Assembly: GCA_013399855.1 (NCBI GenBank)
Contig: VXAY01002204.1
Span: 434,001-498,000 of the forward strand
Reading direction: 5' to 3'
DNA from: Oxyruncus cristatus
Lineage: Eukaryota > Chordata > Aves > Passeriformes > Cotingidae
DNA: 64,000 nucleotides
Shown here: piece after piece, positions 45,301 to 59,211 of the stretch
Layout: each line of letters begins with the position of its first letter
How positions within the stretch are numbered: the first letter of the stretch is position 1
The notes under the pieces: generated by a model
What the model was told of the DNA's origin: nothing
What the model saw: the letters and a program-made list of their open reading frames with translations, nothing else
Databases searched by the model: none
Position numbers and translations under genes: made by a program

Positions 45301-48300
45301 ATTGTTAAAAGTTGTCTGTCACTTTACTGTGTGTGGCTGCATCCTGAACCAGGACACTTCATTCTGATAAAGATAAAATGTTGATGTCAAAAAAGCTAAG
45401 ACGTGTTTAAAACTTTATTCCAAAAGAAATGTTATATATTTGTAACAACAAAGACTCATACTATCTGTTAGGATTAATCAATAATGCAGATCAGACCCAC
45501 AACTCATGACACCATGGCAAGACAATTTGCCTTGTTCACAGAATAAATCTCTGACTAGAAAAAAAGTACAAACTCTTTGGAACATAACATTTTGACAAAC
45601 CAACTCTCCAAGGAGAAGCCTTTGATTTTCCTCTTCTGTACTTCTAGGAGACTATGATATCCAAAGTTACCACCATAAAGAAATTTGCTTGTAGCAAATA
45701 AGGCTTCTAGAGTGGGCAAACCTATTCTTGAAGCCTTGAAATTGTCCAGAAACTCAGATCCCATTATAAAAATGGGAAGTGAAAAGAAAACCTGCCAGAT
45801 TGCATCAAGAATGTACTGCTGGGAGGTTAATTCTTAGCTAGTGAGCTTAGTGAAAAATACTGTTATATGTATAGTTTTTCAGCTTTATTGAATATAAAGG
45901 TTCTTAACTTCATGCTATTTGTTGAGCAACAGGTTTGGTTTCAATTATGTGGTAATTCGCTTTACAAGCTCTTCCTAGGTGGTCTTGGAAGACCAGTTGT
46001 TTTATTAAATAGCAACACTCAGAAAAGACCAGGCTTGAAAATAATTTTAAAATAGCAATTAGAAAAGACAGTCTGTGATTTTACAAGTTACAAGCACTTT
46101 TTGTTGAGAAAATTACTGCCCTTTGCAGGTGATTTGGTTGAACTTGTCCATGAATGTAATGATGCATCGTCACTATATATTGCCAGCATGTGGGAATTCA
46201 TTCCTGCTTTTCACTTTTCCCAGTTTCTGAGTTGAAAAAGAACCATGTAGCATTGTACTGAAAATGATCTAATTAATTCAGCTGGAATTGAGATTTAGTA
46301 GTGGGAACCCAGTGCAAGCTCCATACTCTGTTTGGCTCAGAGCACAGTAAGAAGGATCCTCGATATACCACCAACTTTGAATGTAAATGTATTCCACTGA
46401 AGTAAGATGAAGATTCATAAAGGACTGGTAATTTGAGGTGTCTGTTGGACTATGATTGAGATCTGTAATCAGTTTACCCATCATTCACTTCTGAGAGCAC
46501 AGCACGTCTCCTGGTTGAGAGATGGTTATCAGCTGGTAGACACACAGCGCAGCTGCTGCTCTGCAGGGTTGACTCTGCCATACTTGGGTTTCACTGTGTA
46601 AGGATAGAATTGGTTCATTGTTAGTCTGGGCTGACGTGCAACGAAGTGTCTCTACCGTGGACAATCTCGAGGGTGGGGCTTATGGCAAACCGGGAAACAA
46701 AGTGATTCCTCAATAATGACGTGACAAAATAATTTCTCGGTCATTTAGAATTCTTGGCATCAGCTACTGTCACCTGGAAAGCCAACAAAGTCCCACTCTG
46801 AATCATGCCAAAGGCAAAATTTCATGGACCACCTGAATCCTTAACTGCAATTATGATTAATGTCAATATGGTTTGGAGGACTGCTTTTCTTCCATTTTCT
46901 TTTGAAAAGAACATACTAATTGTAATGTTCATAATTCTTTCTATACAAGGCAAAATATCTAGGGCATCAAAATAACCTACATCTATTTTCTGTAGTAGAA
47001 TTGAAGAAAAGAAGAATATCTTCCATTCTAACACCTTCTAGACCTCTGTTTTACTTCCCACAATGCATTTGGAGAAGGCAGTTGGTCTTTCTCTGCATCA
47101 TTTTCCTTCCTGGAAAGTGAAGATAAGAAGTTTTTCTTTTTTTCTTACACTCCAATGTACTCACATTTTAAAATATTAACTTAACATAGCATTAATAAAT
47201 CTTCCACTCAATAGTTAGATATACAGCAACAGTTTGTTTTACAGAAAAAAACCCTCCTTCTTCAAAGTTATTATAATAAGTGATTTCAACTTTTGTAGCT
47301 ATTTTAGCAGCAAAATTATGCATAAAGCAAAACTTGATTTTACTACACATTCTTGCACTGTCTAGATGTTTTACTTAATTTTCTTAGTCTTTTATAAAGA
47401 TGATATTATTTATAGTCATAGATAAATGAGTCTGTAAACGTATATATAAGGGTGGTCCTGAGCAGGAAGCCAAAGCAACATTTCATTGGTGTTCCCAGAA
47501 GAATTGGAAAGAACGTTCAGTTGTTTTTTCCTTATGATATATGTTTGTACTATTGCCTTTACTATATCAATCACATATTTCATAACTTTAACAAATAATC
47601 TGCCTCATTCAGGATGCTTTCTTAATTTCAATGTTTATCTTTAAAATATTTCATATATTTATTTAACCTTCCTCTGAAAGAACTGCAAACTGTCTGCCGT
47701 TAGAGATATCCTTGCTCTTCTGAGGTGCTAACATTAGAGCCTGGATTTTTTCTCCTTTTTTTCCCAACAGTATAGTCCACATCTTCCTATCATCTAGAAT
47801 TTTCACCTAAATCCCCTGTTAAGGTCGGAACACCTCTGTTCTTGCCCTTCCTCTTTATCTGGCATACTACAATGATTTTTTTAGTTTGTGGATGTTACCT
47901 GTAGTCAGCAGGAGGTGGGGCAGCAGCAGCACGTAGACTGGAGGCTCTGAGGACATTTACAGCTTAAATTCTTCAGGCAATGATGATAGAAAAAGGAACT
48001 CAGTGGTTGAGGCATTTCTTCCAATATTGTGGGTTTACATGGTGTAATATTGTTAACATTAGGGACTCAGAAATCACTTCTAGCACTGTCAGCTTTTTCA
48101 TGTATCTCTTACTTTTTCTGTCCCCATAATAAGGATGTCAATGATAAAAGAATTAAAAAAAAAATAATAAAAAAAAGAAAGTCCAGCAACAAATACTGAT
48201 TCAAAAAAATCAGATCAATAACTCTTCAACAGTCTGTGGTCTGAAAATGACAGCACCATGTCTCATCCATCATGCTATCTTTGTGGCTGGAAAGATGACC

Positions 48301-48589
48301 GTGGACAACGTTTTTTAGTTCTGTTTTTAATATGCACTGGACTAAAAGGGACATAGTTCCATTAAAGTTTCATTATTGATAGTGCAAAACAAAATAAATT
48401 ATTTAAAGTCATAATTTAAATTATAATGGAAAATGTAATGTGACTAATCAATCAGTGATGTAGGTTCACCACTTATTAAAGCACTCTTTTCCACTGTCTT
48501 TCGCATCGCCATCCTCCAATGTGCTTCATTTTCAGTTGTTAAAACTAGCATGACACCTAGTTCTATGCAAAGATGAGATTGTAAAAAAC
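42310..48589. other. AT-rich sequence, no gene recognised
   Basis: This is mostly unique AT-rich DNA. A short tetranucleotide-like run CTATCTATCTATTTATTTA lies at about 43594-43612. Two parts keep more CpG than the surroundings without matching a repeat I know: about 44215-44490 and about 46500-46740. The second contains TGACGTG and TGACG motifs. No exon or RNA gene can be supported. Confidence 0.45.
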
Positions 48590-48960
48590 CCAAGAGTGTC
48601 AGGGCACCACAGGGAATGGCTGTCCTGAGGAAGGCAGCTGGCAGTTGAGAGGAGCCATAGGACATAGGTCCAGCAGGACCATGCCCTGTCCATGCAAGCC
48701 ATGCCAGGCAGCAAGAGGCCAAAGAGCAGGGCTGGGATGGGGACAGTGACATGGGCCAGCTTAAAGCCCTGAAAATCTTTGGCAAAGCTGCAGCAGTGGG
48801 GTGGACCAAGGTCTGGCCAGGATACAGCCCATAGGTTGTGGTGAGGATGAAGACTGGTGAAATGAGTGACCAGGGACCAAAACACCTACAACATTGTCCA
48901 GCTGGGAGCCACAGGCCGGTAACTTTCCAGTGTGAGGGTGTGACCAAAACCCTGGAACTG
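48590..48960. other. Unclassified GC-rich island
   Basis: About 370 bp of GC-rich sequence stands in AT-rich DNA with fairly sharp edges. Minus-strand frames of 117 and 167 codons cross it. Their leucine-, cysteine- and proline-rich translations show no known domain, and the two frames overlap each other. It is most likely a fragment of an LTR or other repeat, though I recognise no block. There are few CpGs, so it does not look like a CpG-island promoter. Confidence 0.4.
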
Positions 48961-49898
48961 AGTTATTATGATGTATTTTACCATAGAACTACATTAAAGT
49001 CCTGACTGCAATACTGAGAATTGAACTCCTGGCCTCAATTGTGTTATAGACAGAAAAAAAGCACACGAACAGAAAGACCTACAGTCACACTGAAGAGCAC
49101 AGCAGCTTAACCAGCATGACCCAGCAATACAAAGGAAAAATGCAAAGGTAAAATCTACCCCGTACCCTTGCAGAAAATCAAGATGCTTTCCAGATCAGGT
49201 TTGTTGAATTTTTAAGTGAATAGGCCACGCTTTTTCAACTCTCTGAGCTGCAATATTTAATATCAAGTCTGGTTGTTTTGTTATTTTTGCAATGTCTTTT
49301 GGGGGAATCATCACATCTCTTTGGATGTGTTAAATGCTTAGGAAAATTTCAGATTTTTTTTGAAGATTTATGAATATCTATTAATTCTCAAAATACATTT
49401 CCCTGCAGCAAAAAACTCCAGACAATTTGCTTTTGGAAGATAACTGAAATTATTTTGCTAGAATAGAAAATACCAAGTATATAAAAGTAATATAAACTCT
49501 TTTCAAAAGGTTCTAAAGGAAAGCAAATCTGATCTTTAGATAAGAACTTGTTTTAAGATCATCATATCGTAATATTTTCTTTGTTTGTTTGTTTTACACA
49601 GTTACAAGTGTCCAATGTTATTAATATCTACACTGTAGTGAGAACAATTTACATGAGGATAAAGATACACAGAAAGAATATAGTTGGTACTACTATAAAA
49701 ATAATAGGTGATGGTTGCAATAATAATAATGTGTCATAATCTTCAAGTTTATCATATGGAATAAAGGAAGAAAATAAGAGAAGAACACAATAATTTCTTC
49801 CATTTACATTTTTTCCTTAGAAAAGTTGCCTTCATAGGGTTTGCAGATGGACCAGCAACTGCTAATTCCTCAGGTTTTTTTCAAAGCAATAATCTATC
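48961..49898. other. AT-rich sequence, no gene recognised
   Basis: AT-rich with nothing supported. A GTTTGTTTGTTT run is at about 49580-49592. Confidence 0.45.
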
Positions 49899-49950
49899 AA
49901 TGAACTTTACAAGTTCCTTCCAGCTCAAGATATTGTACAATCCTATGACT
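49899..49950 (+). mobile_element. Probable CR1 LINE terminal fragment
   Basis: 'CAATGAACTTTACAAGTTCC', then TTCCAGCTCAAGATATTG and CAATCCTATGACT, resemble the last ~50 bp of a plus-strand CR1 (the GATCTTTA...CCTTCCAACTCA...ATTCTATGAC type). It is short and diverged. Confidence 0.5.
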
Positions 49951-52900
49951 AAAAGATGACCCAATAATTTCTGTCTTATCAGAAAGCTGTATGATAAAAG
50001 AAGGGCAGAAGAAAGGAACTTATTTTTTCCAGTCTCAGATGATAATTGATGCTTAAACCACAGAATTTACTGTCATATGAAATCTCACTATCAGAAAGTA
50101 CCTTCACAATAGAGTTGCTGAAAACAAAATAAAATAAAGAAGAAAAAGAATTTTTTAAACCTTGCCCTAGTGAGCTGTGGGAAGAGTAGCAACAACATTA
50201 TTGAATATGATCAGGGGCATGTATTGCCTATGAGACTGAGGCTGCACAAAATGTAGCCGAAATATAATTTATGCAACAGTAATTTGTTAATTTCCCTCGT
50301 TTTTCATAAGAAAATACATAATAACCAAAGTATTTTTCATAAACTGGTAAAAACAAGGAAGGTACTATAGAAATGGATGGAAACTTTGTAAGACCAAACT
50401 TTTTCATTGGTACAGCAATACATCAGTAATAACGAAAATGTGGCATGATGAAGTGTACCTCTAAAATTTGGTAATTGTGATCAGAGCCTAGTGAAGAATT
50501 CTCTGCTTTTATACCTTTTCTATTTCCACCTGCTCAGCAAAGGCATCAGGAGCGATGACATGTACTGATTTAAAGACAGGACTAAGAAGCTTAGAGGGAC
50601 TCTATTAGCACTGTCTTCTTTGAACACTCCCCAGGTTCATATTCTAGCACTCCATGGTACAAATCTGTCTTGCATTCAGGCTGATGTAGGGCCTGGGTTG
50701 CAGCATTTATAGCAAAGTCATTAGCTTTAATTTGGCTTGCTAAATGACAATGAAACTTGACACTGTGGCTGTGTGAGCAAATACATTCCCAGCAGTCGCA
50801 ACCAGGAGTATGCAGGCTAAGGCTCATGTTACCCTGACTGAGGAATTATGGTGTGTGTACACTTCCAGTGCTAGTCTAGAAGCAACCTATGGAGCTCTAT
50901 ATCCACAACCAACTTCATCTGCTATGTAATTGCTGAGGCACTGACCTGCTGTAAAATCTGATCTAGTTTAGCTATAAAAATGTGGTAAGCTTCAGTTCCT
51001 AATTGAACCAGATGAAATTTGGGTATGTGAAACATAAATGTCTACTACATGTGAACCAACTGTTGAAGCTCAGTTTCCCTCATGTGGGTTTCACTCACTG
51101 TATCAACTGCTTTCATATCTGGAACAAGTAATGGGAATAACCAATACTTTAAAACTGACCGTGTGACAATTATGTGTTGAACATGATTTTTACATTTGAC
51201 TATGTAATGAGCTGAGGGTGACTATACTTAGATGTGTATGATAGATGTTAATGGTATCATGTCAATTTTTGATCATACTGCACAAGGGAAAAGACTTAAA
51301 TGACACCCTAACTGCCAAGTTAGGCAAAATCAGAATTTGACTGCCTTTCTTTTTGTAAAAACCCAACATATCAGATGACAGAATAACTTTCAGCTATTTC
51401 TATAATACAGGTACTTTCTCTAATTCATGTTTTCTTTGCAATTAATAAGGAGAAATTTTTTTGTTTGCTTATAAAACTGCTAACAGGACTCAAAGAGCTT
51501 GAAGCCATATCAAATATTTTTTACATCAAAAATACTTTCTACAACTTTGGATGAATTCTGTGACTCTGTAGTTACAGAATATGCCCTGAATAAGGCTGAA
51601 GTCAATCTTCAAGACTGATGGCTCAAGAGAAGTAACAGTATTCTTAACTTTCTCACAGACAGGACAGGTGGAGATGAGTTAGGTGTTCTGCACGGCATGT
51701 GTTGTGCTACTGCAGGAATGCTCCCTGGATCTGTAATGAGCTGTTCAGAAGCCTTTGACTCAGTGCAGTGAGGAAAGGATCATGTGCCTGAGTGATATGC
51801 AGTCCACCTAAAGTCTGACCTTATTTTCGTTAAATGAGGGAAGCTTTTTGTCATTAACTTAAATGAGAGGAGGAGTACCATAACGAACTGGGCATTTGGG
51901 TCAGGATTAACCTCACCTAAAATAGTGCAGTGCTGACAAAGATCTAAAATGAGCAATTTTTAAAAAACAAGCAGTTCATCCTCACACAAAACATTTTGTT
52001 CATTTGAATTTAAGATAGGCCCTTCATAAAAAATACCTTTACCATAACAAGAAATATGTTCATCAACAAAGGCCCATAATTTGGTGGCTTAACAGTGGCA
52101 AAGCATGTAAAAGTTTCTCTGCCTCCTTCTGTCTTTTAACTACTCTTGTCTGTTATATTTACAATATAATTGCATCGCAGCAACTGGGTGTTCAAGTAGA
52201 ATGAATTTTGTGTTCTGAACAATGAAGTAAACCTTCTTCTATTCCCACCAAAAACATGAATTTTTCAAATTTTTTTAAACTGTTAAACCATGATTTCAGG
52301 GCATAAGTCAATACTTAGTACTCAATAAGTATGTCTAATTTTGTCTTTAAATTAATTACAGAAAAAGAAAGGAGAAAATTGTGGGTTTTTTCAGGGTAAG
52401 TATCTGACTTTTTTTCTATCATTGTTTGTGTAACTTCTGATACTGGGATTTTTGAGCACAGTAAAAGTTATACAAAGCATATATATTATATTGTAAGCCT
52501 TTGCTCATAAAGGATTTAAAACATAGAAGATTTAACTGTGAAACAAAGCTTTTGCAAGAATTGTTTACCTTTTTATATTAGCTATTATCAAGAAAATGTG
52601 ATTTTTCACTGCTATCAGGATATTAAATTGTCTCAGATTCTATAAAGCAAAGGAGTCTTCTGGGGTTCACTCTATTTTCTGGATGAATGCACAATGCTTG
52701 CCCTTTTTTTCTTATTTTTTTTTTCTAAGAGCAAAATGAGAAGTGGAATATGAATCAAAAGGGGGAAAATGGTAAACTTTGCAAATAAACTTTTATTGCT
52801 GCAGTACTATGCTCAGTTTTGTTGCAAACCTTATGATCTTTATAGGTTTTGATTTGTTCACAGACAGATTCTCCAGCATTGGCACCCTGACATCTGTGTT

Positions 52901-55900
52901 TAATGTTTCCAGACGTCTTCTGGAGAAAACACTAAAAATAAATTAAGACAGAAGATGCACATTTTAAAAAAACCACTGTTGAATATGTGCAAATGGGATT
53001 TCATAACAGTCATTTTAACAAAAGAAGAAATGTGTTTGTTTGAATTCCACGGAGCATTTTTCCTTCGATCCCTTAAGATACAGCCTATTTCATGGATTTC
53101 AGCTGAACAAATTTTATGGTGGTATGGAACTGAGAAATGCTGGCATCAAAACAGTGTTGAATCTTTGAGAATAAAGCTGTCATACTTACCATGGTTTGGC
53201 AAGTATGGTACTTTTTTGAAGGAGAAATGTCAGAGTAACAGATAAATAGTTAAAACACAATTTTTCTTGGAAAGTATGATTTTATTTAGCGCTGTTTTTT
53301 TTCCTATTTATTGCTAGCTTTATTTCCTTCCTACACTAGATGATGGTCCTGAAGTGTTTAGTTTTCTGTAGTAATGTATGTGGTTGATTAGAACTGAAGA
53401 CTGACCTGCCGGATGCCATTTCACAGTGGTTTCTCTTCTCCTTTGCAGTCTGATAATACCAACCTGGCAAAGCCTTGCCATGATTGGGCTTACTGTTCCT
53501 TATAAAAAGAAAGATTTTTGAGGAGTAAGAAAACCTGTCTCAGATTTGGAATTCTTATTTTGAGAGTAACTTTTATCTTGATGCGTGGATAAGTTTCATA
53601 ACATTTTTGGAATTGACTTTCTTATTTCTGAGCAAAAGTTTGAGTAAGAGTTTCCGTCTTCATTGGCAGAAGGAAGAGGTGATGGGGGAAAAATAAGTGG
53701 TTTTTTATTTTGAAATATTTTTTCTTTTCCTATGAATACCTTGTGAGAAAAAATATCATGCATGATGGTTATTTGTTCATAATAAATAAGGTATTGCATA
53801 CAGAAAATGTCACAATATATATTAGAAAAATACAAATTATTAGATTAAGACTCCCCCCCTGCCCCATCTCTAAGAAAGAATTTGAGGGTTTTATGCTGAA
53901 ATCCCAAGGGGACAAATACTGTAATGCCCAAAAAGAAGTAGAAAATATTATTTTATCATTCACCTGAAGAGAAGTCATGGTATGCGAAAATGGAAAAGAG
54001 AAAAGAAAATGATAACCTGGTAAAGTTAGAAGAAAACAAGACCACGAAAAGCATCTTCTCTCTTCAATTTTCACTATAGCCTCTTGAGTCTCTCATAAGC
54101 TGCTATGCAGACCTGGTTTCCTGTCCTCATGGTAAAGAGCATCAGCAACAACTGACTGCTTTTAAATACCCGTTTTCTAATACTGTTTCAGACTTCTAGG
54201 TGGCTTCCTTTTCAAATAACAGTCATTTTCATATGCCACTGCCAAAGTGTAGCTAAAATTCATAGATCTGAAAACAGTTTAACTCTTCAAATTTATAAAG
54301 CAGGAGGTGTTGTAAGAAACAATAGATTTTTTTTTTTTTTTAGTCAGACCCCCTCGAAATCATTAACTATTAGAGTCTCTGAATGCCATAATTTTAGAAG
54401 TCATAAGTGATTTAAGGTGATCTTAAACAGTAATGGTGGGAAGGTTTACCCCCGCATGGGGTAAGTAGACCTTCCCTGTATGAATAAAAGCTTAGAAAAT
54501 CAGATGCATTGTTCTAGTACAAATTATTAATATGATCACAACTTAGAAATTAATACATATAAACAGAAGGCAATTCAGTAATATATGGTGTGTAGTCATG
54601 ACTATGAGAAGATTTTGGCAAATAGAGTAAGTATTAACCAGACTTAATAGCAGCATATAGTGTTATCTGGTGCCAATAGCAGAAGAATGAAGTGTTCATC
54701 AGGGAAGATACATCAAATCTACATATTGTTGATACATGTCACTCTTTATTTGTCTTAATCAGCCTAAAACTAAATGCAACTTGCATTGCTTCCAATGGCT
54801 TAAGCCTGTTTATAGCATTATTTTAAAAGGTATTTCCTGCTATGTTTCATGTGCTGATGTTGCTGGTCTACTATCTTGTGGCTGTGAACTCATCTATTTC
54901 TAGGTTTTTGTGGCTGTAACACTGTAGAGGGTTCTTGCCCAAATAGTATATCAGTTTGATGTTAGTCTAAAACAATTGCACCAGCACGACAGTGTAATGA
55001 AACAATTTGAAAATTGCCCAAGACCTTTGGAAACTGAGCTCAAATAAAGTGAGCAATGGCTGTTTCCTTCTTCTACTATGAAAAGATCCCTAAATTTTTG
55101 GCAACCATCCTGCCATCATGAAGGAATAATTCCAAGTATCAGTTACCAAAATTGCCTCTAAGCAATTTAAAAGGGAGAGAAAAGGCAACATCTCAACTGG
55201 TTTAGTGGAGAATAAATGAGTTAAGAAGCAATTCAAGAGCTTGGATTCTCATTTTGTCTCTGCAGCTGTAGTTTTCATGTGTTCACCTCAGTACTTTGAT
55301 GTCATCTTAGATTTTAAGTTGTGTATAACAATGTTCTAATCCCAAAGCAAAAAAAAAAAACAAGCAGACAAAAGTCACTGCAGACAGGACATGCAATGTA
55401 ATGGTATCAAGCAAAGCTCTCTTGAGACTGAAATTCTAAATTCTATTCAATTATTTCAGAGCTAAAGCAGTCCCTTAGAGAAGAGCGTAAGGTTAGTGCC
55501 AGGTCTGTGAGGCCACATAGGCATACTCTGAAATGATTTATAAGCTGAAAGGGTATAAATGTGCAGGTACACATTTCTATCCACCCTTCCTTTGGTTTGG
55601 ACATTGAACTTCATAAAGATTGTCCTAAAAAGAATCAGAAATGCAAACTGAAGAAACAACAGCATTTATATTATTCCCTTTTCTGTCAGAGGAAAAATGG
55701 GGTTTTACATCATGATCTGAATGCCAGAAAACCAGAGAACAGCTTCTGAAAGGTAGCTGCCTTCAGAGATCTGGGTTCTCATCCCAAGGAACACCCCTTG
55801 CCACTTCATTAGCAAAAAGAGATAGCTGGGCTTTCAAGTGCATAGGAACAGGCATATTCAGTTTTGGCTCCTATTTTTTTTCTGAGGCAGGAAGAAATCA

Positions 55901-58744
55901 ATGTCTTAGCACCCTCCTTTCCAAAATGCAACAGATGGCAGGTAGCATTTGTGGACGAGATGTAGCGACAGTGCTAAAACTGGTCTTGTGATGTAATGCA
56001 GCCTCACCTATAGAGAGTGACACTGAGCACACAAGGCACAGCAGGCAGCTAGAGGTCTGTAACCAGCTTCTTCTTCCTCTTCCCGCTTCTTCAAATCCTG
56101 CCCTAGTTTCCCATCCAGCACAAGGCTTGTATAACAGGCTGCTGCATTCTCACTTGTCAGCAGGATCTGAAATAGTTTAATACATGGCTTACTGTAGAGT
56201 GGTCTCTAGTAATTTGGATTTGAAATGGTAAATCTATAAGTGATGATAGTGAGCTCAGACAATAATGTTGCAGTCAGTAGACATAGAATCGAAATGGTCC
56301 TTGCACAGCAATATAGCTACACGCAGAAATTGAAGTTAATGAAACATCATTCTGGGACTGTGAACTCTATCAACAATTTACAGGCAAATGTCTGTAGTAA
56401 AAGGACTAAATACAGTCTTTATTACAGTTTCAGGTTTCTTCTCTTCCTCTGCTGCAACCACCAGCCTGCACAGCAGAAAGTATTCCCTTTGGTTTAATTT
56501 CTCTCCAAGAGATCAAAATTAACCCAGTGGAGAATAGTCACAACATTTCCCAATGAGGTCTTTAAAACAACATATAACATTATAATGATTGCACTGAAGG
56601 CACTAATTGCACCCTAAACCAGCATAAACATCTTGTCCAAGAACAGGTGTTTTTTTACAGAGGTCATATGCAAGTTACAATCAGCCTGGAAGGAACTAAA
56701 GACACCTTAAATAGTGCTGGTTTCTAAAACATTTTTTGTAATCTTAAACAAATATAATAGATTAGCTGATGAATCATAGAACCATCTATATGTTAACTTT
56801 CTTCATATTGGACGGTCTTCATATGCTCCCATGAGTTAGAAGGTTCTAATCCTGGAGTGGTGACTGATGACTTTCAATCATCCCTAAAGGCAACTCTTCA
56901 CAAAGACCCTTACTAGACCACAGAAATGGATGTCCAAAGCATATGTTGTAATGTAATATAGTCTCAAAATCTACAATCACCTTAGTGATTAAAGCTCGTC
57001 TTAACTGTAACAGAGAAAATGTAAATCTCATTATCTGAAGATAGTGCAGTATTTTCACACTACAACTGGGCATCCAGTTTACTTTGTGTCTTTCAAGAAA
57101 CCTCTGGAACAGAACACAGCTTTCCATTTCACTGTCCTTACTTTCTTTTTAATCACTTCTTTCTCTTCTTTTCTAACCTCAGTTTACCATCCTAATGTCT
57201 TTAACACCTCTCACGGCTTCTATTAAGTTCTCCAAAAGGTTTATATGCTTTCTTGCTGGGCAATTTCTTCCAAGCTCCCGTGGCTCTACTTTTGATGACA
57301 CTGATACATTTCTCAGTGTATTTCTTGGTCTACATTTCTTCTAGGTCTTTGCTTTTTCACAGCAAATGGAGACTTTTATGAAACTTTGTTATCTCTGCCA
57401 GAAATTCACTGCAGAAAGCAATCAGCTGTGCTGCAGAATATGATCCTAGAGTATAAAATCTCCAGTGCCTTTATGAATACTAGTATATATAATTAAGCCC
57501 TTTTGTACAATCTTACAATATCTGCTGAAAGTGCAAAGGTCATTAAACATCAAATCTTTTTCCTATTGACATATAATATGATTTTGTTCTGTATACTTAA
57601 AATAAGATTTATCCTGCTACTTTTGCCATTAGTTTGGTATTTGGAGTTGTCTTATGTCTATTCCTTTCTTCATGGCTCAGTTTAACTGGTGATAAAAAGG
57701 CAGGTAAAATATAGGCTATGCCTAATTAAAAGTCATCTTAGTATTCTCATGACATTATCTTCTAAAAATATGACATGAAAGCAATATATTCGGAATAGAA
57801 GAATAAATTGAACGAGACAAAAAGACTGATATGATGGATTTTATTGATCAAACAGTGCAGTACATCACAGTTCTGCTAGAACTGGAAATACTCATATTCA
57901 CTACTGTTAGATACCATAACCAATGCTAAATTCTTTTTAGAAAGGAAATCAAAGAAAAAAATGTACATGACAAAATCACCAAATGATTTGTTCATTTTGA
58001 TTCAATGTATGACAGCAGGCCACTTGTGCAGTAATAACGATTTATTTTTGAAATAGCATCAGGATATCATACTGGAATGAGAAACAGAAAGACAGTTCCT
58101 GTCTGAAAGAGTTTTCATCCTAGCACAAACAGTGTGAGGATTGTTAAAGGAAATAATGATTAAACACAGTTTAGCAATGAGTGACTACAGGAACTCTATA
58201 CTCACCATGTACACATCACCAAGAGGTTTTGTCCTGATCATAACATAACTGCATTTTGAAAAGTGATTACAAGAAGCTTAATAGTGTGGTCTTCTAATTC
58301 TCTTACGGAGAGTACTTTCTGTGCATAAAGATTGTGCTTGGAGAAAGTATAATAGTGTACATGAGAAAAGTTGACAAATGGACAGTCTAGGTGAACATAG
58401 TCGGCAAGGTGGCACTTGATAAGATTTAAATCTGTTGTGCTAAGAAAGCATCTGCTGTGAAATGGCTCTCTCACAATGAGCTCTATTAATAACTTAAATT
58501 TGATGGTGGCATGTGGTGTTGCAAAAATATGTTTGAATGTTCACTTAGTTGCATGCCAAACTGCCACAGAAATTAGAGTTGACTAATGTTGCTGGGGGGA
58601 CTACTTTAGGTTTTTGAGTTGCCTCTAGTTATTCATCAGGTACCCCACTTCAGCCTGTGAGTTCTGTGAAAACAAGGCACTTACAACATGATCACAGCCT
58701 TAGCATTAATATCAATGCTTCTGCAGCTTAATAGTTTTTTGTGG
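49951..58744. other. Long AT-rich stretch without supported gene
   Basis: I recognise no gene in these 8.8 kb. At about 51531-51570 the sequence ends ATTCTGTGACTCTGT, which could be the tail of another plus-strand CR1, but the support is weak. T-runs lie at about 52724-52735 and 54327-54342. The 96-codon frame at 52955 and the 101-codon antisense frame at 53769 have no recognisable domain. Confidence 0.42.
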
Positions 58745-58816
58745 TGTTATGTTTAATTTTATTTTGTTTGGGGGTTTTTGTGATTTTTTTTTCTTTGATT
58801 GTGTGTTTTTTGATTG

Positions 58817-58853
58817 GTTTGTTTGTTTGTTTGTTTGTTTGTTTGTTTGTTTT
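58817..58853 (+). repeat. (GTTT)n microsatellite
   Basis: About nine uninterrupted GTTT units sit inside a broader GT-rich strip (58735-58860). The strip ends about 100 bp before a CR1 3' fragment. The reverse-strand frame with repeated QTNKQTNK is a product of this array and not a gene. Confidence 0.95.
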
Positions 58854-58960
58854 TGTGGGATAGTATATTCATTCCAAGGGTCACAGAAAAATCTGATCAT
58901 CAGGAATAAATCCAAATGCTTTAAACATTGTTCTACTCAGATTTGGACTGTCAGTTTAAT

Positions 58961-59211
58961 AAGACAAAAGGCAATGGGCAGAAACTGTTGCACAGGAAGT
59001 TCCACCCGAATGAGGAAGAACTTTATTGTGCGGGTGACCAAGCACTGGAACAGTGAGAGAGATTGTGGAGTCTCCCTCTCTGAAGATATTCAAGAACCAT
59101 CTGGATGCAATCCTGTGTCATGAGCTCTATGATGACCCTGCCAAAGCAGGGAGGTTGAACCAGATGACCCACTGTGGTCCCTTCCACCTTTACTCATTCT
59201 GTGATTCTGTA
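58961..59211 (+). mobile_element. CR1 LINE 3' fragment
   Basis: This plus-strand CR1 3' end is well preserved: 'AAGGCAATGGGCAGAAACTG', 'GGAAGTTCCACCCGAATGAG', 'CGGGTGACCAAGCACTGGAA', 'TGTGGAGTCTCCCTCTCTGA', 'GACCCACTGTGGTCCCTTCC' and the terminal ATTCTGTGATTCTGT. The TTCTGTG-type octamer distinguishes this subfamily from the TTCTATG type seen elsewhere in the window. Confidence 0.93.

Noticed and set aside
48444..48947. 167-codon minus-strand frame as a membrane protein gene
   Set aside because: The hydrophobic leucine/cysteine-rich translation comes from a GC-rich island that is also open in another minus-strand frame. No domain or start context.
56765..56795. Another CR1 tail (GAATCATAGAACCA)
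   Set aside because: Only about 14 bases resemble the reversed CR1 terminus, and the sequence after it does not follow CR1.
58712..58915. 67-codon minus-strand frame with repeated QTNK units
   Set aside because: It is a translation of the GTTT microsatellite and flanking GT-rich DNA, not a protein repeat.
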